Below the pieces are notes generated by a model. The model ran no database searches and was not told the DNA's origin. It worked only from the letters and a program-made list of their open reading frames with translations. Of a DNA stretch of 64,000 bases, positions 45,872 to 55,172 are shown piece after piece. A program made the translations under genes and the position numbers. Source of the DNA: Roseovarius albus (GTDB lineage Bacteria > Pseudomonadota > Alphaproteobacteria > Rhodobacterales > Rhodobacteraceae); assembly GCF_900172335.1 (NCBI RefSeq), contig NZ_FWFX01000006.1:1-64000 (forward strand). The letters run 5' to 3'. Each line of letters begins with the position of its first letter. Positions within the stretch are counted from its first letter, which is position 1.

Positions 45872-46360
45872 ATGAAAAAACCTGGAATTCGCCCCCGTGG
45901 CTATACAACGATTACCGCTTCTGTTGCCGTAGATGACGTCACGGCAACTCTTGAATTTCTGAGCGCAGCCTTTGGAGCCGAGGTTCAGATGCAGGACGAT
46001 TCAGAAGCGCCAAGCTTTGCATCTGTAAAAATCGGTAATGCGATGTTGTTTGTCACCCGTGGTTGGACGGCGCATGGCCACATGCCACAATCTTATACAG
46101 CGTCGAGTGCGGTTTCCCTGCACCTCTATGTGGATGATGTTGCCGCCATGACCGAACAGGCGGTTGCTGCAGGCGCGACCCTGTTGTCCGAGCCGACCGA
46201 AACTTATTGGGGTGAGACCACAGCGGCGCTGGCTGACCCATTTGGCCAGATTTGGACCGTGGCAGAGCGTGTTGAGGCCCTGACCGGTGATGCGATCGCC
46301 GAGCGTCGCGCTGTCGCCCTGAATGTGGAAGAGGTGGTTGACGCGCAACCTCAGGCGTGA
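45872..46360 (+). CDS. VOC (glyoxalase-fold) family protein, PhnB-like
   Basis: 162 residues with a duplicated beta-alpha-beta-beta-beta fold. YTTITASVAVDDVTATLEFLSAAFGAEV opens the first module, and SLHLYVDDVAAMTEQAVAAGATLL and ALADPFGQIWTVAERVE form the second. It resembles the PhnB-like subgroup. Metal ligands cannot be assigned with certainty and the substrate is unknown. Divergent from the C45 gene across the two operator copies, so it is probably in the same regulon. Confidence 0.85.
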   Translation: MKKPGIRPRGYTTITASVAVDDVTATLEFLSAAFGAEVQMQDDSEAPSFASVKIGNAMLFVTRGWTAHGHMPQSYTASSAVSLHLYVDDVAAMTEQAVAAGATLLSEPTETYWGETTAALADPFGQIWTVAERVEALTGDAIAERRAVALNVEEVVDAQPQA

Positions 46361-46400
46361 AGATACTGTTTGCAGGACCTATTTCACGTCAGAGATTTGA

Positions 46401-46754
46401 ATGAACGCTGATCCAGCACCAACTAGCACAATCCGGCAGGGTGACCTGCCGGGTTTGATGTTGGAAGACCGAATTGCAGATTATCCTGTTGCCGTGCGTA
46501 CAGTGCGCGAAGTGGCCGGTGGGGGCTTTGCCAACAATGACCGCTATCCCAACACCTGGACGGTTTATTTCTTGGTGGATGGGCAGTGGGCGTTGGTTGA
46601 ATCCGCGCGTGGGTTGCGACGCGAGTGGTCCAGTCTGGACCGCTTGGAAAAATGGCTGCTCTCGTTCGGCTTCCGGTTTTTCTGGGTGCGCAACGATATT
46701 GATCCGGTTGCGCCAGCGGGTGATGGCCCGATGGGTGGCCCAAATATGAAATAA
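46401..46754 (+). CDS. Small conserved-looking protein of unknown function
   Basis: 117 residues, soluble, no signal peptide. The centre is rich in aromatic residues (NDRYPNTWTVYFLVDGQWALVESA, then LEKWLLSFGFRFFWVRND), and the end is Gly/Pro-rich. No family recognised. It lies 40 bases after the VOC gene and is closed by a strong terminator, so it is the last gene of the VOC unit and probably part of the operator-linked regulon. Confidence 0.7.
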   Translation: MNADPAPTSTIRQGDLPGLMLEDRIADYPVAVRTVREVAGGGFANNDRYPNTWTVYFLVDGQWALVESARGLRREWSSLDRLEKWLLSFGFRFFWVRNDIDPVAPAGDGPMGGPNMK

Positions 46755-46779
46755 AAAGGCCGGGCATTGCCCGGCCTTT
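46755..46779. terminator. Strong bidirectional terminator
   Basis: Eleven-base perfect arms AAAGGCCGGGC (46755-46765) and GCCCGGCCTTT (46769-46779) with a 3-base loop and A/T flanks. It separates the convergent VOC unit and the ATP-grasp gene. Confidence 0.9.
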
Positions 46780-46799
46780 CCCTTTAACCTTATATTGGC

Positions 46800-48275
46800 T
46801 CAGAACCATTTTCCTGCAGACAGATCGTCCGGTACTGCCGCCGCTTGTTGTGGCATTAGCGGGATGGATTTGAACTGCGCTTTGATCCCGGCATTCCAGA
46901 GCTTGGCGCGCTTGGTCAGATTGCGCTTGTCGGTTTGCATGCGGCCACGGGTGAGCAGGCAGCCCAGATCGGCCCCGTGATAGCAGTAATCACCCGTGCT
47001 GTAGACCCGCAGATAAAACGCTTCGGTCTCTTGCCCCAAAGAGGTGATGTTGAGCGCCGAGCGTGCAAAATGCACATCACCATTGTCATCAAGCCGCCAG
47101 ATGCCGGACTGAGGTGCCTTGGTGATTAGTTCAACCTTGTCTTCGGTCTGCTTCAACACCAGCTGGGTCCAGTTGTCATATTCGGTCCAGCGCGCCTGAA
47201 TTTCATCGACGTTGATGTCGTAATCGACGTCCAGATATTCCAGCAGGTGGAACAGGAAGAGTGGGCATCCGCCGTATGTTGAGGTGATCAGATTGGTCGG
47301 TGGTGTCACACCGCTGACGCGCGGGTTCAGCTCACCCAGATAAACCTCGTTGGTGTCGGTATCGAGCAGGAAGTCTAGACAGAACACACCCTTGTAGCCC
47401 TCTTTGTACAGGCGGTCGCCAAAGTTGCGAACCATCTCTTGCACTTGTTCGGCCACACCATCAGGCAACAGTTGTGGGGACACGTCATTGCCACACCAGC
47501 CGCCCTTGTAGGGGGTAACCTCGGCAAATCCGGTGATGTCGGTCATGACCGGGCCAACAAGCGTGCCGTGCCGTGTGGCACAACCTTCGACCGCTCCAGG
47601 CAGGTGATTGAGATACTTCATCACCTTGATCTGTTGATCGATGATCTTGCCAGAATGCTTGTCCCAGTCTTTGCGCGACTTGATGAAGAAGGTCGTGCGC
47701 CCACTGTCGCCGTAAGGGGTTTGCACCACGAGGTTGGAGCCAAGTTTGGCGCTGTCTGCCAATTCAATCAGCTCTTCGTAAGTATCGGCGTGACCCAGTA
47801 CGTTCGGGGCAGAGGCGACACCCGCCTCATTGCCCAGCTGGGTGGTGACAATCTTACTGTCCAAATGCTCACGCAGGGCTGCTGGGGCTAAAGCCACACT
47901 CAGACCAGCCTTGGCACATAGTTGCTCGGTTTGTTCGTTGAACATGACAAAGATTGCCAATCCACCTTTGCGGGATTGGGTGCGCTCCAGAAATTCGGGG
48001 TGAGAGACCAGATAGTTGGCCACGTCTTCCATTGATTGAAAATCATCATGTGGCATCTTGGTTGGAACAAAAGATCGATCGTGATTGCCGTCAAAAATGT
48101 CAAAGTAGTTAATGTATTCCAATCCACCGACCCATTGGTCGAGGCCCAAGAGGCTATAGGGGGTGGGGGTGACCACATAAATGGGGGTCTCATTTTTACG
48201 CAGAAACTGGAATATCTCGGAAAGGGATTTCAATTTCTTGCGGCTGCCACCCCGTTTGGACTTCTTTTTTGTCAT
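46800..48275 (-). CDS. ATP-grasp protein, biotin-carboxylase-like, unknown substrate
   Basis: 491 residues from the ATG at 48275 (AGGAGA six bases upstream). A lysine-rich start (KKKSKRGGSRKK) precedes a pre-ATP-grasp domain. The ATP-grasp fold follows (about 130-345), with SNLVVQTPYGDSGRTTFFI and the metal-binding end VYLGELNPRVSGVTPPTNL. About 140 C-terminal residues are unlike biotin carboxylase, and no biotin-carrier domain or gene is nearby. It may ligate a carboxylate to an amine. Single gene between the amide block and the PpiC-HupE pair. Confidence 0.8.
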   Translation of the reverse strand: MTKKKSKRGGSRKKLKSLSEIFQFLRKNETPIYVVTPTPYSLLGLDQWVGGLEYINYFDIFDGNHDRSFVPTKMPHDDFQSMEDVANYLVSHPEFLERTQSRKGGLAIFVMFNEQTEQLCAKAGLSVALAPAALREHLDSKIVTTQLGNEAGVASAPNVLGHADTYEELIELADSAKLGSNLVVQTPYGDSGRTTFFIKSRKDWDKHSGKIIDQQIKVMKYLNHLPGAVEGCATRHGTLVGPVMTDITGFAEVTPYKGGWCGNDVSPQLLPDGVAEQVQEMVRNFGDRLYKEGYKGVFCLDFLLDTDTNEVYLGELNPRVSGVTPPTNLITSTYGGCPLFLFHLLEYLDVDYDINVDEIQARWTEYDNWTQLVLKQTEDKVELITKAPQSGIWRLDDNGDVHFARSALNITSLGQETEAFYLRVYSTGDYCYHGADLGCLLTRGRMQTDKRNLTKRAKLWNAGIKAQFKSIPLMPQQAAAVPDDLSAGKWF

Positions 48276-48469
48276 GTTTTTCTCCTGTTGGTAGGTCCAT
48301 AACACCTGTTTATGACCGGAATGTCACGCCTTTAACGTGTCGTGAATTTTTGCGGCGATGGCAGGCAGCTATTCGTCGGGGAAATTCGCCGGGCGAACTG
48401 TTGTCAAATCAGTCAAAATATTGGATTGCTTGAAGTGCTAATCCCCAGCTTTAAAAATTTGGAATTACG

Positions 48470-49312
48470 ATGAATTATCTCAAGGAGCCTTTAGTCCATT
48501 TTTGTGCGCTTGGTGCGTTGCTGTTTGTTTGGTTTGCCTATGTCGCTGAAGATGACGGGGTAGAAGAAACTGCAACAAATCAGATCAATGTGTCGCCCGA
48601 AACCATTGAAGTGCTGAGGCAAACCTTTGCGACGACTTGGAAGCGCGCACCAACAGACGATGAAATTGAGGCATTGATCGAGGATCACATTACGGAAGAA
48701 GTTCTGGTACGCGAGGCCTATGAGTTGGGGTTGGCGCGCGGCGACAGCGTGGTCCGCAATCGGTTGCGGCAGAAAATGACATTCCTGACGACTTCAGTGG
48801 CGCAGGCTGCTACGCCGGATGAGGCTGAATTGGCCGCTTTTTTTGAAAATGGAGCAGAGCAATACCAGCAGCAGGGGCAGGTGGCTTTTGAGCAAGTATT
48901 TTTGGGGGACAACCCAACACAGGAAGAGATCGAGTCGGCAATAGCGACTTTGAATTCGGATGAAAAGGCCACGATCGGTCGGTCAACCTTGTTGCCCCCA
49001 CGCGTTTCGCTTACGCCAGAGCAGGCTGTCGATGGATCCTTTGGGCGCGGGTTCTTTGCGCAGTTGCAGGGCGCTGACGCTGGGGTTTGGAGCGGTCCCT
49101 ATGTTTCGGGCTACGGTGCGCATATTGTGCGGGTCACGGATGCGCAAAAAGCTACCGTGCCTGCATTCGAGGCCGTGAAAGAACGGGTTTTGACAGATTG
49201 GCGGCGGGAAAAGTCCGAGGAACTATCCAAAGCCTATGTCGAACGGTTGCGAGAAAAATACGAGATCGTTCTGCCTGAAGAGGCCACTACAGAAGAGCAG
49301 GCGGCGCAATGA
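48470..49312 (+). CDS. PpiC/parvulin-type peptidyl-prolyl isomerase, membrane anchored
   Basis: 280 residues with one N-terminal membrane segment (about 8-24), so the body faces the periplasm. It has a SurA-like helical part (ITEEVLVREAYELGLARGDSVVRNRLRQKM) and a degenerate parvulin domain (about 140-240: VAFEQVFLGDN, GSFGRGFFAQL, SGYGAHIVRVTD). The end is Glu-rich. It overlaps the HupE-like gene by four bases (ATGA), suggesting that it helps fold or insert that protein. Confidence 0.87.
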   Translation: MNYLKEPLVHFCALGALLFVWFAYVAEDDGVEETATNQINVSPETIEVLRQTFATTWKRAPTDDEIEALIEDHITEEVLVREAYELGLARGDSVVRNRLRQKMTFLTTSVAQAATPDEAELAAFFENGAEQYQQQGQVAFEQVFLGDNPTQEEIESAIATLNSDEKATIGRSTLLPPRVSLTPEQAVDGSFGRGFFAQLQGADAGVWSGPYVSGYGAHIVRVTDAQKATVPAFEAVKERVLTDWRREKSEELSKAYVERLREKYEIVLPEEATTEEQAAQ

Positions 49313-50325
49313 TAGGTGTTCTTCAAGCCTTTGCCTGTCTGATCGCAGTGCTGCTGGGTGGACAGTCTGCACAAAGTCACACGTTGGAGCCGGGTTATCT
49401 GCAATTGACCGAGATCGCGCCTGATACCTGGCAGGTTTTCTGGCGTAAGCCGGATGTCAAAGGTAAACCCATGGCGATTGATGCGCAGTTGCCCGAAGTT
49501 TGTGAGCCGAGCCGAGGGGCAGCGCCGCAATTCGACGGTCAGGCTTGGGGCTCGGCTTGGGTTGCGACATGTGACGGTGGTTTGAAAGCACAGTTGGTTA
49601 CAATTCCCGGTCTGGAAGCACAGCGCACCGATGTTTTGATGCGGGTGGAGTTTTTGGAGGGGCCATCAACGCTGGCGTATCGCTTCACTCCTTCAGAGAC
49701 GGTCTTTGTCTTGCCCGAGGAGCAAACGATCCTGCAGATCTTATGGCAATATGGGCAGTTGGGGTTCGAGCATATCTTGGAAGGTTGGGACCATCTGCTT
49801 TTCGTCTTTGCCTTGTTGATCCTGATCCAAAGCCCCGGACGCCTGATCGGAGCGGTTACCGCTTTTACCGTGGCGCATTCGATCACTCTGGCGCTTGCGA
49901 CGTTGGGTTGGGTGAACATGCCCGGACCACCTGTCGAGGCGGTGATCGCCTTGTCGATTGTGTTTCTGGCGGTTGAGATCCTCAAGACTGACCCTGCCAA
50001 TCCACGTTTAAGTGCACGGTTCCCGTGGGTGGTCTCATTCCTATTCGGATTGCTGCACGGATTGGGGTTTGCGGGAGCGCTCAGCGAGATTGGCCTGCCC
50101 GAAGGCGATATTCCAGCGGCCTTGCTGGCTTTTAATCTGGGGGTGGAAGCGGGGCAATTGACCTTTGTCTTGATGGTGATTTCCGCGTTTGCCGTGGTGC
50201 GTATCTTGTCAAAAGATGTCGCCAATCAGTTTCGCACCGTGGGTGCCCCGGGCTATACCGCGATGGGCTATGCGATTGGCTGTGTTTCAATGTACTGGCT
50301 GGTCGAACGGGTCTCAGGTTTCTGA
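49309..50325 (+). CDS. HupE/UreJ-like membrane protein with extracytoplasmic N-terminal domain
   Basis: 338 residues. A signal peptide (to about QSAQSH) and a periplasmic domain (about 25-150, two cysteines) precede a HupE/UreJ_2 membrane domain of about six helices (about 155-335). Histidine-rich motifs typical of the family are present: FEHILEGWDHLLFVF, TVAHSITLALA and LLHGLGFAGALSE. HupE/UreJ proteins are linked to nickel or cobalt entry; here no urease or hydrogenase gene is near, so the metal role is inferred from the family only. Translationally coupled to the PpiC-type gene. Confidence 0.88.
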   Translation: MIGVLQAFACLIAVLLGGQSAQSHTLEPGYLQLTEIAPDTWQVFWRKPDVKGKPMAIDAQLPEVCEPSRGAAPQFDGQAWGSAWVATCDGGLKAQLVTIPGLEAQRTDVLMRVEFLEGPSTLAYRFTPSETVFVLPEEQTILQILWQYGQLGFEHILEGWDHLLFVFALLILIQSPGRLIGAVTAFTVAHSITLALATLGWVNMPGPPVEAVIALSIVFLAVEILKTDPANPRLSARFPWVVSFLFGLLHGLGFAGALSEIGLPEGDIPAALLAFNLGVEAGQLTFVLMVISAFAVVRILSKDVANQFRTVGAPGYTAMGYAIGCVSMYWLVERVSGF

Positions 50326-50425
50326 AATCAGAGAGCCTATCAGACCAAAGTGATCCAACGTCATTGATGCGTTGCCAGTCCAGCGTGCTAAGCTCTGCCG
50401 CATCAACCCCTGCGGCAGAGACCTG

Positions 50426-51151
50426 ATGACCAGATTAAAGATGTTGATACATCACAACTCGATCCCGGTGATGTTATGCGCCGTTGCGATTGGGGTGGGC
50501 CTGTTGCTGTGGCACGGGCCGGTGTGGGCTTGGGGCTTTGTACTTCTGGGGATACCGGCGCAGATGTTGAATGAATACGGGCTGCACCGCTATATCTTTC
50601 ATCTGGATCCGCCGCGCCAGCAATGGGCCTTCAACCTGCTCTATCAGGCGCATTACGGCCATCATGATTTTCCGACAAACACGCGCTTGTTTTTTGCCCC
50701 GATCTGGGTGTCGGTACCCATGTTGGTGCTGAATTTTGCATTAGTGTGGGGCGTGCTGTCGCTCATTGTGCCAGCATATGCTTTGCCGATTGCCGCAGCC
50801 ATTGTTCTGGTTGGTGGTGTATCGACTTTTCTGGGATACGAGTGGTTTCATATGACTGCGCATCTGAATGTGCGCAAGACCCGGGTCGAGCGGCATGTCA
50901 CAACCCTGCACAATCAGCACCATTTTAGGGATTTTTCAAAGTGGTTTCACGTCTCGCCCGGCGGAGAAATCATTGATCGCACAATGGGGACGGCGATCAA
51001 CCGGGATTCCCTACGAAATCAGCAACGAATTGAATTCATTCGGACCTTGGGTATGCGGCCTGATGATCCGAGGTTGATCAAGGCACGGCATCACTATGCG
51101 GATAAATACCGGCTGAGCGCAAATGAGATTGAGCGGGCGGCGCGCGCTTGA
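50426..51151 (+). CDS. Fatty-acid-hydroxylase/sterol-desaturase superfamily membrane enzyme
   Basis: 241 residues from the ATG at 50426; a TTG at 50372 could extend it by 18. Four membrane segments carry the di-iron histidine boxes: GLHRYIFHL, AHYGHHDFP, EWFHMTAHLNVR and LHNQHHFRDFS. This is the layout of diiron hydroxylases and desaturases, including carotenoid ketolase/hydroxylase relatives. The substrate is not readable. It lies upstream of the mttB-like gene on the same strand, about 100 bases apart, probably a separate unit. Confidence 0.85.
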   Translation: MTRLKMLIHHNSIPVMLCAVAIGVGLLLWHGPVWAWGFVLLGIPAQMLNEYGLHRYIFHLDPPRQQWAFNLLYQAHYGHHDFPTNTRLFFAPIWVSVPMLVLNFALVWGVLSLIVPAYALPIAAAIVLVGGVSTFLGYEWFHMTAHLNVRKTRVERHVTTLHNQHHFRDFSKWFHVSPGGEIIDRTMGTAINRDSLRNQQRIEFIRTLGMRPDDPRLIKARHHYADKYRLSANEIERAARA

Positions 51152-51168
51152 GTGAATTTCATTCAGGA

Positions 51169-51181
51169 TAAACGACGTTTA
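51169..51181. promoter_or_regulatory. Short palindrome upstream of the mttB-like operon
   Basis: TAAACG-A-CGTTTA is symmetrical around a single base and lies 70 bases before the mttB-like ATG. It is short, and could be a chance event; no copy was noticed elsewhere. Confidence 0.3.
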
Positions 51182-51250
51182 ATGGAATTGGCCTAATCTA
51201 AATCCCTGCCTAAACTGCGCTTCAAACCAGCTCTGACAAAAGGGGCAGCC

Positions 51251-52747
51251 ATGCGGCGCAAAAGACAATCTGGCAAGACGCTCCAAAGAGTGCAGGCAGC
51301 AGCCAAGCCACCCCTTGGTGGGCGATTCATGCCGCTTGGCGACGGGGACGTGCTGCGCATTATAGATGCCGGATTTGATATTCTGGAACGGATCGGTGTC
51401 GCCAATGTGCCCGAAGACTTGCGCGAGATTGCGCTGGAAAACGGTGCTGTGGTACGTGCCGATGGCAGGGTGACCTTTCCGCGTTCAGTGGTTGAGGATT
51501 GCTGTGCAAAGGCTTGCAAACGCGTAGAATTACCGGGATTTTCAGTTGAACGCGGGATCGAGGTTGGTGGAGGTCGGGTGCACATCGGCACTGGCGGTGC
51601 GGCGGTACAGATGTTGGAGGCCGAGACCGGGGAGTTTCGCGACAGCACCTTGACGGACCTCTTTGAATTGATGCGCGTGGTCGATGCCTGTGACAGTATT
51701 CACTATTCACTCCGCCCCGTTGTGGCGCGGGATATGACCGACCCGTTGACGCTGGATATCAACACCGCCTTTGCAGCAATGAAGGCAACATCAAAACCCA
51801 TCGGTACCAGTTTCTTTGAACCCGAGAATGTGGCCCCGATTGTTGAGATGTTCGATGCGGCTTTGGGCGGAGAAGGCGCATTTCGCAAACAACCGTTCTG
51901 TTTTGCCTCGGTGTGTCATGTGGTGCCTCCGCTTACCATGGCAGAAGAAGCCTGCGGGGTGATGCAAGAGGCAGTGCGATTGGGTATGCCGTTGCAGATC
52001 TGTTCGGCAGCGCAGGCGGGGGCGACAAGCCCGGCTTCGCTCGCCGGTGCGCTGGCGCAGGGTTTGGCAGAGTCTTTGGCTGGGCTTGTGCTAGTCAACA
52101 TGATGCAGCCCGGTTTTCCGAGCATATTGGCGTTTTTGCCGTTCATCTCTGACTTGCGTACGGGGGCGATGACTGGCGGCTCAGGTGAGGCTGCAGTGGC
52201 CAATGCTGCCGCAGCGCAGTTGTTGCTGCATTTGGGATTACCATCCACCGTATCGGCGGGGATGACGGACGCCAAAACCGCCGATACTCAGGCGGGATAT
52301 GAGAAGGGCTATACCATTGCTTTGGCCGCGCAGGCCGGGGCCGACATGATCAACTTATCGGTTGGCATGTTGGGCTCGATCATGGCGGCCAGCAAAGAGG
52401 CGTTGGTGATCGACGATGATATGTGCGGTGCGATCCTGCGCTCGGTGCGCGGCGTGGAGCTGTTCGATGGGGCGATTGATCTGGATATGATCGAGCAGGT
52501 CGTGACGGGCGAGGGGCATTTCCTCGGCACTGCGCAGACGCTGGACCTGATGACCAAGGAATACATCTATCCATCGCTTGGTGACCGTCAGAGCGTGAAT
52601 GATTGGATCGAAAGCGGCAGTCATACGATCTGGGACCGGGCCGTCGAACGTGTGGCCGAGATTGAGTCCCAACCTGCGCCATCCCATCTTCCCAAAGACA
52701 TCGAGGTCGCGATCCGCGCGCGCCTGCCAATTCACCTGAAAGCTTAA
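51251..52747 (+). CDS. Non-pyrrolysine MttB-family methyltransferase (glycine-betaine/quaternary amine type)
   Basis: 498 residues of the trimethylamine methyltransferase family: ILERIGVANVPEDLREIALENG, GGRVHIGTGGAAVQMLE, RPVVARDMTDPLTLDINTAFAAMKAT, TMAEEACGVMQEAV and SVGMLGSIMAASKEALVIDDDM. The reading frame contains no internal TAG, so it is the pyrrolysine-free group, whose studied members demethylate glycine betaine or related quaternary amines with a corrinoid protein. No corrinoid protein gene lies in the window. AAGGGG before the ATG. First gene of an operon with two FAD/GcvT dehydrogenases (spacings 4 and 3 bases). Confidence 0.9.
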   Translation: MRRKRQSGKTLQRVQAAAKPPLGGRFMPLGDGDVLRIIDAGFDILERIGVANVPEDLREIALENGAVVRADGRVTFPRSVVEDCCAKACKRVELPGFSVERGIEVGGGRVHIGTGGAAVQMLEAETGEFRDSTLTDLFELMRVVDACDSIHYSLRPVVARDMTDPLTLDINTAFAAMKATSKPIGTSFFEPENVAPIVEMFDAALGGEGAFRKQPFCFASVCHVVPPLTMAEEACGVMQEAVRLGMPLQICSAAQAGATSPASLAGALAQGLAESLAGLVLVNMMQPGFPSILAFLPFISDLRTGAMTGGSGEAAVANAAAAQLLLHLGLPSTVSAGMTDAKTADTQAGYEKGYTIALAAQAGADMINLSVGMLGSIMAASKEALVIDDDMCGAILRSVRGVELFDGAIDLDMIEQVVTGEGHFLGTAQTLDLMTKEYIYPSLGDRQSVNDWIESGSHTIWDRAVERVAEIESQPAPSHLPKDIEVAIRARLPIHLKA

Positions 52748-52751
52748 TAAC

Positions 52752-55169
52752 ATGAAGACACAGGCCAAAGTTGTCATCATCGGCGGGGGCGCGGTTGGCG
52801 TCTCAACACTCTACCATCTGGCCAAGGCCGGGGTAACGGATACGCTGTTGATCGAAAAGAACGAGCTGACCAGCGGATCGACCTGGCATGCGGCGGGTAA
52901 CATACCGACCTATGCCAACAGCTGGGCCGGGATGCGGGCAGGCAATTATGCCTGGCGGCTGTACAAGGATCTGGCTGATGAGGTGGATTATCCGATCACC
53001 TATCGCCACACCGGGGCATTTTGGCCCGCGCATACGCAGGAACGCATGGATTTCTTTCGCCATTTGGTGGGAATTTCCAAAGGGTTGGGCTATGATATGG
53101 CGATGCTTAGCCCGTCTGAGATGGATGCGATGCACCCGTACTTCAGTTCTGGGGAGAGCATCATCGGCGGGGTCTACGATCCCTATGAGGGGGACCTCGA
53201 CCCCAGCCAATTGACACAAGCGCTTGCAAAGGGCGCGCGGGATCTGGGGGCGCAGATTGCGCGGTTCACCAAGGTCACCGGGATCAACCGTCGCCCGTCT
53301 GGCGAATGGCAGGTTGACACGGATAAAGGTGATGTTGTTTGTGATATCGTGATTAACGCAGGTGGCTATTATGGTCGTCAGGTGGGCGAATTAGTCGGGC
53401 AAAAACTGCCGGTGGTCACGCTGGAGCATCAATATTTGGTGACACAAAGCCTACCTGAACTGGAAGCAAACCCGGACAATTTCCCACTGATCCGCGATCC
53501 GGACATCATGTATTATCTGCGGCGTGAACGAAACGGTTTGCTCCTAGGTTCTTATGGACACGAAGGGCGCCCTGCGTGGCAGAATGGTATGCCGGAGTGT
53601 TTTGCTAACCAGCTTTACCCAGACAGCGTCGATGACATTGCCGAGGTGTTGGAGGCGGCACTGGCGCATGTGCCGCTGTTGCGCAAGGCGGGGGTCAGCC
53701 GTTTTGTTAACGGCCCGATTCCCTATAGCCCGGATGGTGCACCGCTCTGTGGCCCGGCCTTTGGTCTGCCGAACTTCTTTCATGCCTGTTGTTTCCCGGT
53801 GGGGATCACCCATTCGGCAGCGGCCGCCAAAACGCTCACGGAATGGATCGTCGAAGGTGAGACTGAATGGGACATGTCGATGTGGGACCCGCGCCGGTTT
53901 GGTGAGGAATGGGCGACATTCGGCTATACCGCCACCCGTGCCAGCGAGCTGTATGAAAACCAATACGCCATTCCCCATCCGCATCGGATTTGGAAATCGG
54001 CGCGGCCGGTTCAGTCCACACCACTATATGACCGGCTGAAAGCCAAAGGCGCGGTGTTTGGGCAAGTTGCTGGATGGGAACGGGCCTTTTGGTTTGAGAC
54101 GGACACCGTCAAAAACGATGGCAGGCTGAGCTTTCACCACGAATGCTGGCATGAGGCGGTTAAGGCCGAATGCGAAGGTGTGCGCGATCATGTTGGTGTC
54201 ATGGATCATGGTGGTTTCACCCGATACGAGGTCGAAGGGCCGGGGGCCTACGATTTTCTGAACCATGTATTTTGCGGCGCAATGCCTGCCGTTGGACGGG
54301 TGAAGCTGAGTTATATGCTGACGCCCAAGGGCAAGATTTGGTCAGAGGCAACCATTGCGCGGCTCGCCGACGACAAGTTTCTGCTGTGCGGGCCAACACT
54401 GGCGGATCAGCGCGATTTTGACTGGATGGTGCAGTTTTTGCCGGAGGAGGGCGTGACCCTGCAGCGTGGCTCAGACTTTGATGCGGCCTTGATGGTGATG
54501 GGACCAAAGTCACGCGAGACCCTGCAGCCCTTGACCGAGAATGATCTGTCTAAAGAGGCCGCCCCTTGGATGTCGGTGCGTGAGATCACGATTGCCGGGG
54601 TTCCGGTGATCGCCCTGCGGGTGTCCTATGTCGGCGAGCCGGGCTGGGAATTGCATCTGCGCTCCTCGGATTTGGTCACATCCTATGACGCGATCATGGC
54701 GCAAGGCGTGGACAAGGGCATAGTTGAGTTTGGTTCTTATGCGCTCAACGCTATGCGGTTGGAAAAGGGATACCATGGCTGGGGGACGGACTTTGGGAGC
54801 GAATATACTGCCTTTGATGCGGGGTTGGATCGGTTCGTCAGTCGCAAGAAGGACAGTTTTGTCGGGTGCGCAGCGTTTCTGGCGCAAGCCGAGCAGCCAA
54901 AGAGCTATCACTTCACCGCCTTTGTGCTCGAAAGCGATGAGGCGGATGCGCTGCCATCCGATCCAATTTGCCGGGATGGTAAACCAGTCGGCTATGTCAG
55001 TTCGGGCGGGACAGGGTTTCGGATCGGCAATCGCATCGCGTTGGGGTACTTGACCGAAGAAGCGCAGCCCGGGGATTTATATGAGATCGAAGTGCTGGGT
55101 GTGCCGGTGAAAGCAACTGTTTCAACCACACCCTTTTATGACCCGGATAACGAGCGGTTGCGAGGATAA
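52752..55169 (+). CDS. FAD-dependent dimethylglycine/sarcosine dehydrogenase-like protein, first copy
   Basis: 805 residues. The N-terminal DAO-type oxidase domain starts VVIIGGGAVGVSTLYHLAKAG. The SGSTWHAAGN motif holds the His that carries covalent FAD in dimethylglycine dehydrogenase. The C-terminal half (about 420-805) is a GcvT/aminomethyltransferase-like folate domain with YVGEPGWELHLRS and LEKGYHGWGTDFG. This fusion demethylates secondary or tertiary amines and passes formaldehyde to tetrahydrofolate. It probably takes the product of the MttB-like enzyme. The start is four bases after the mttB stop. Confidence 0.93.
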   Translation: MKTQAKVVIIGGGAVGVSTLYHLAKAGVTDTLLIEKNELTSGSTWHAAGNIPTYANSWAGMRAGNYAWRLYKDLADEVDYPITYRHTGAFWPAHTQERMDFFRHLVGISKGLGYDMAMLSPSEMDAMHPYFSSGESIIGGVYDPYEGDLDPSQLTQALAKGARDLGAQIARFTKVTGINRRPSGEWQVDTDKGDVVCDIVINAGGYYGRQVGELVGQKLPVVTLEHQYLVTQSLPELEANPDNFPLIRDPDIMYYLRRERNGLLLGSYGHEGRPAWQNGMPECFANQLYPDSVDDIAEVLEAALAHVPLLRKAGVSRFVNGPIPYSPDGAPLCGPAFGLPNFFHACCFPVGITHSAAAAKTLTEWIVEGETEWDMSMWDPRRFGEEWATFGYTATRASELYENQYAIPHPHRIWKSARPVQSTPLYDRLKAKGAVFGQVAGWERAFWFETDTVKNDGRLSFHHECWHEAVKAECEGVRDHVGVMDHGGFTRYEVEGPGAYDFLNHVFCGAMPAVGRVKLSYMLTPKGKIWSEATIARLADDKFLLCGPTLADQRDFDWMVQFLPEEGVTLQRGSDFDAALMVMGPKSRETLQPLTENDLSKEAAPWMSVREITIAGVPVIALRVSYVGEPGWELHLRSSDLVTSYDAIMAQGVDKGIVEFGSYALNAMRLEKGYHGWGTDFGSEYTAFDAGLDRFVSRKKDSFVGCAAFLAQAEQPKSYHFTAFVLESDEADALPSDPICRDGKPVGYVSSGGTGFRIGNRIALGYLTEEAQPGDLYEIEVLGVPVKATVSTTPFYDPDNERLRG

Positions 55170-55172
55170 CAC

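Noticed and set aside
51251-52747. Pyrrolysine-containing MttB
   Set aside because: The frame is continuous with no internal TAG to decode, and no pyl genes are nearby.
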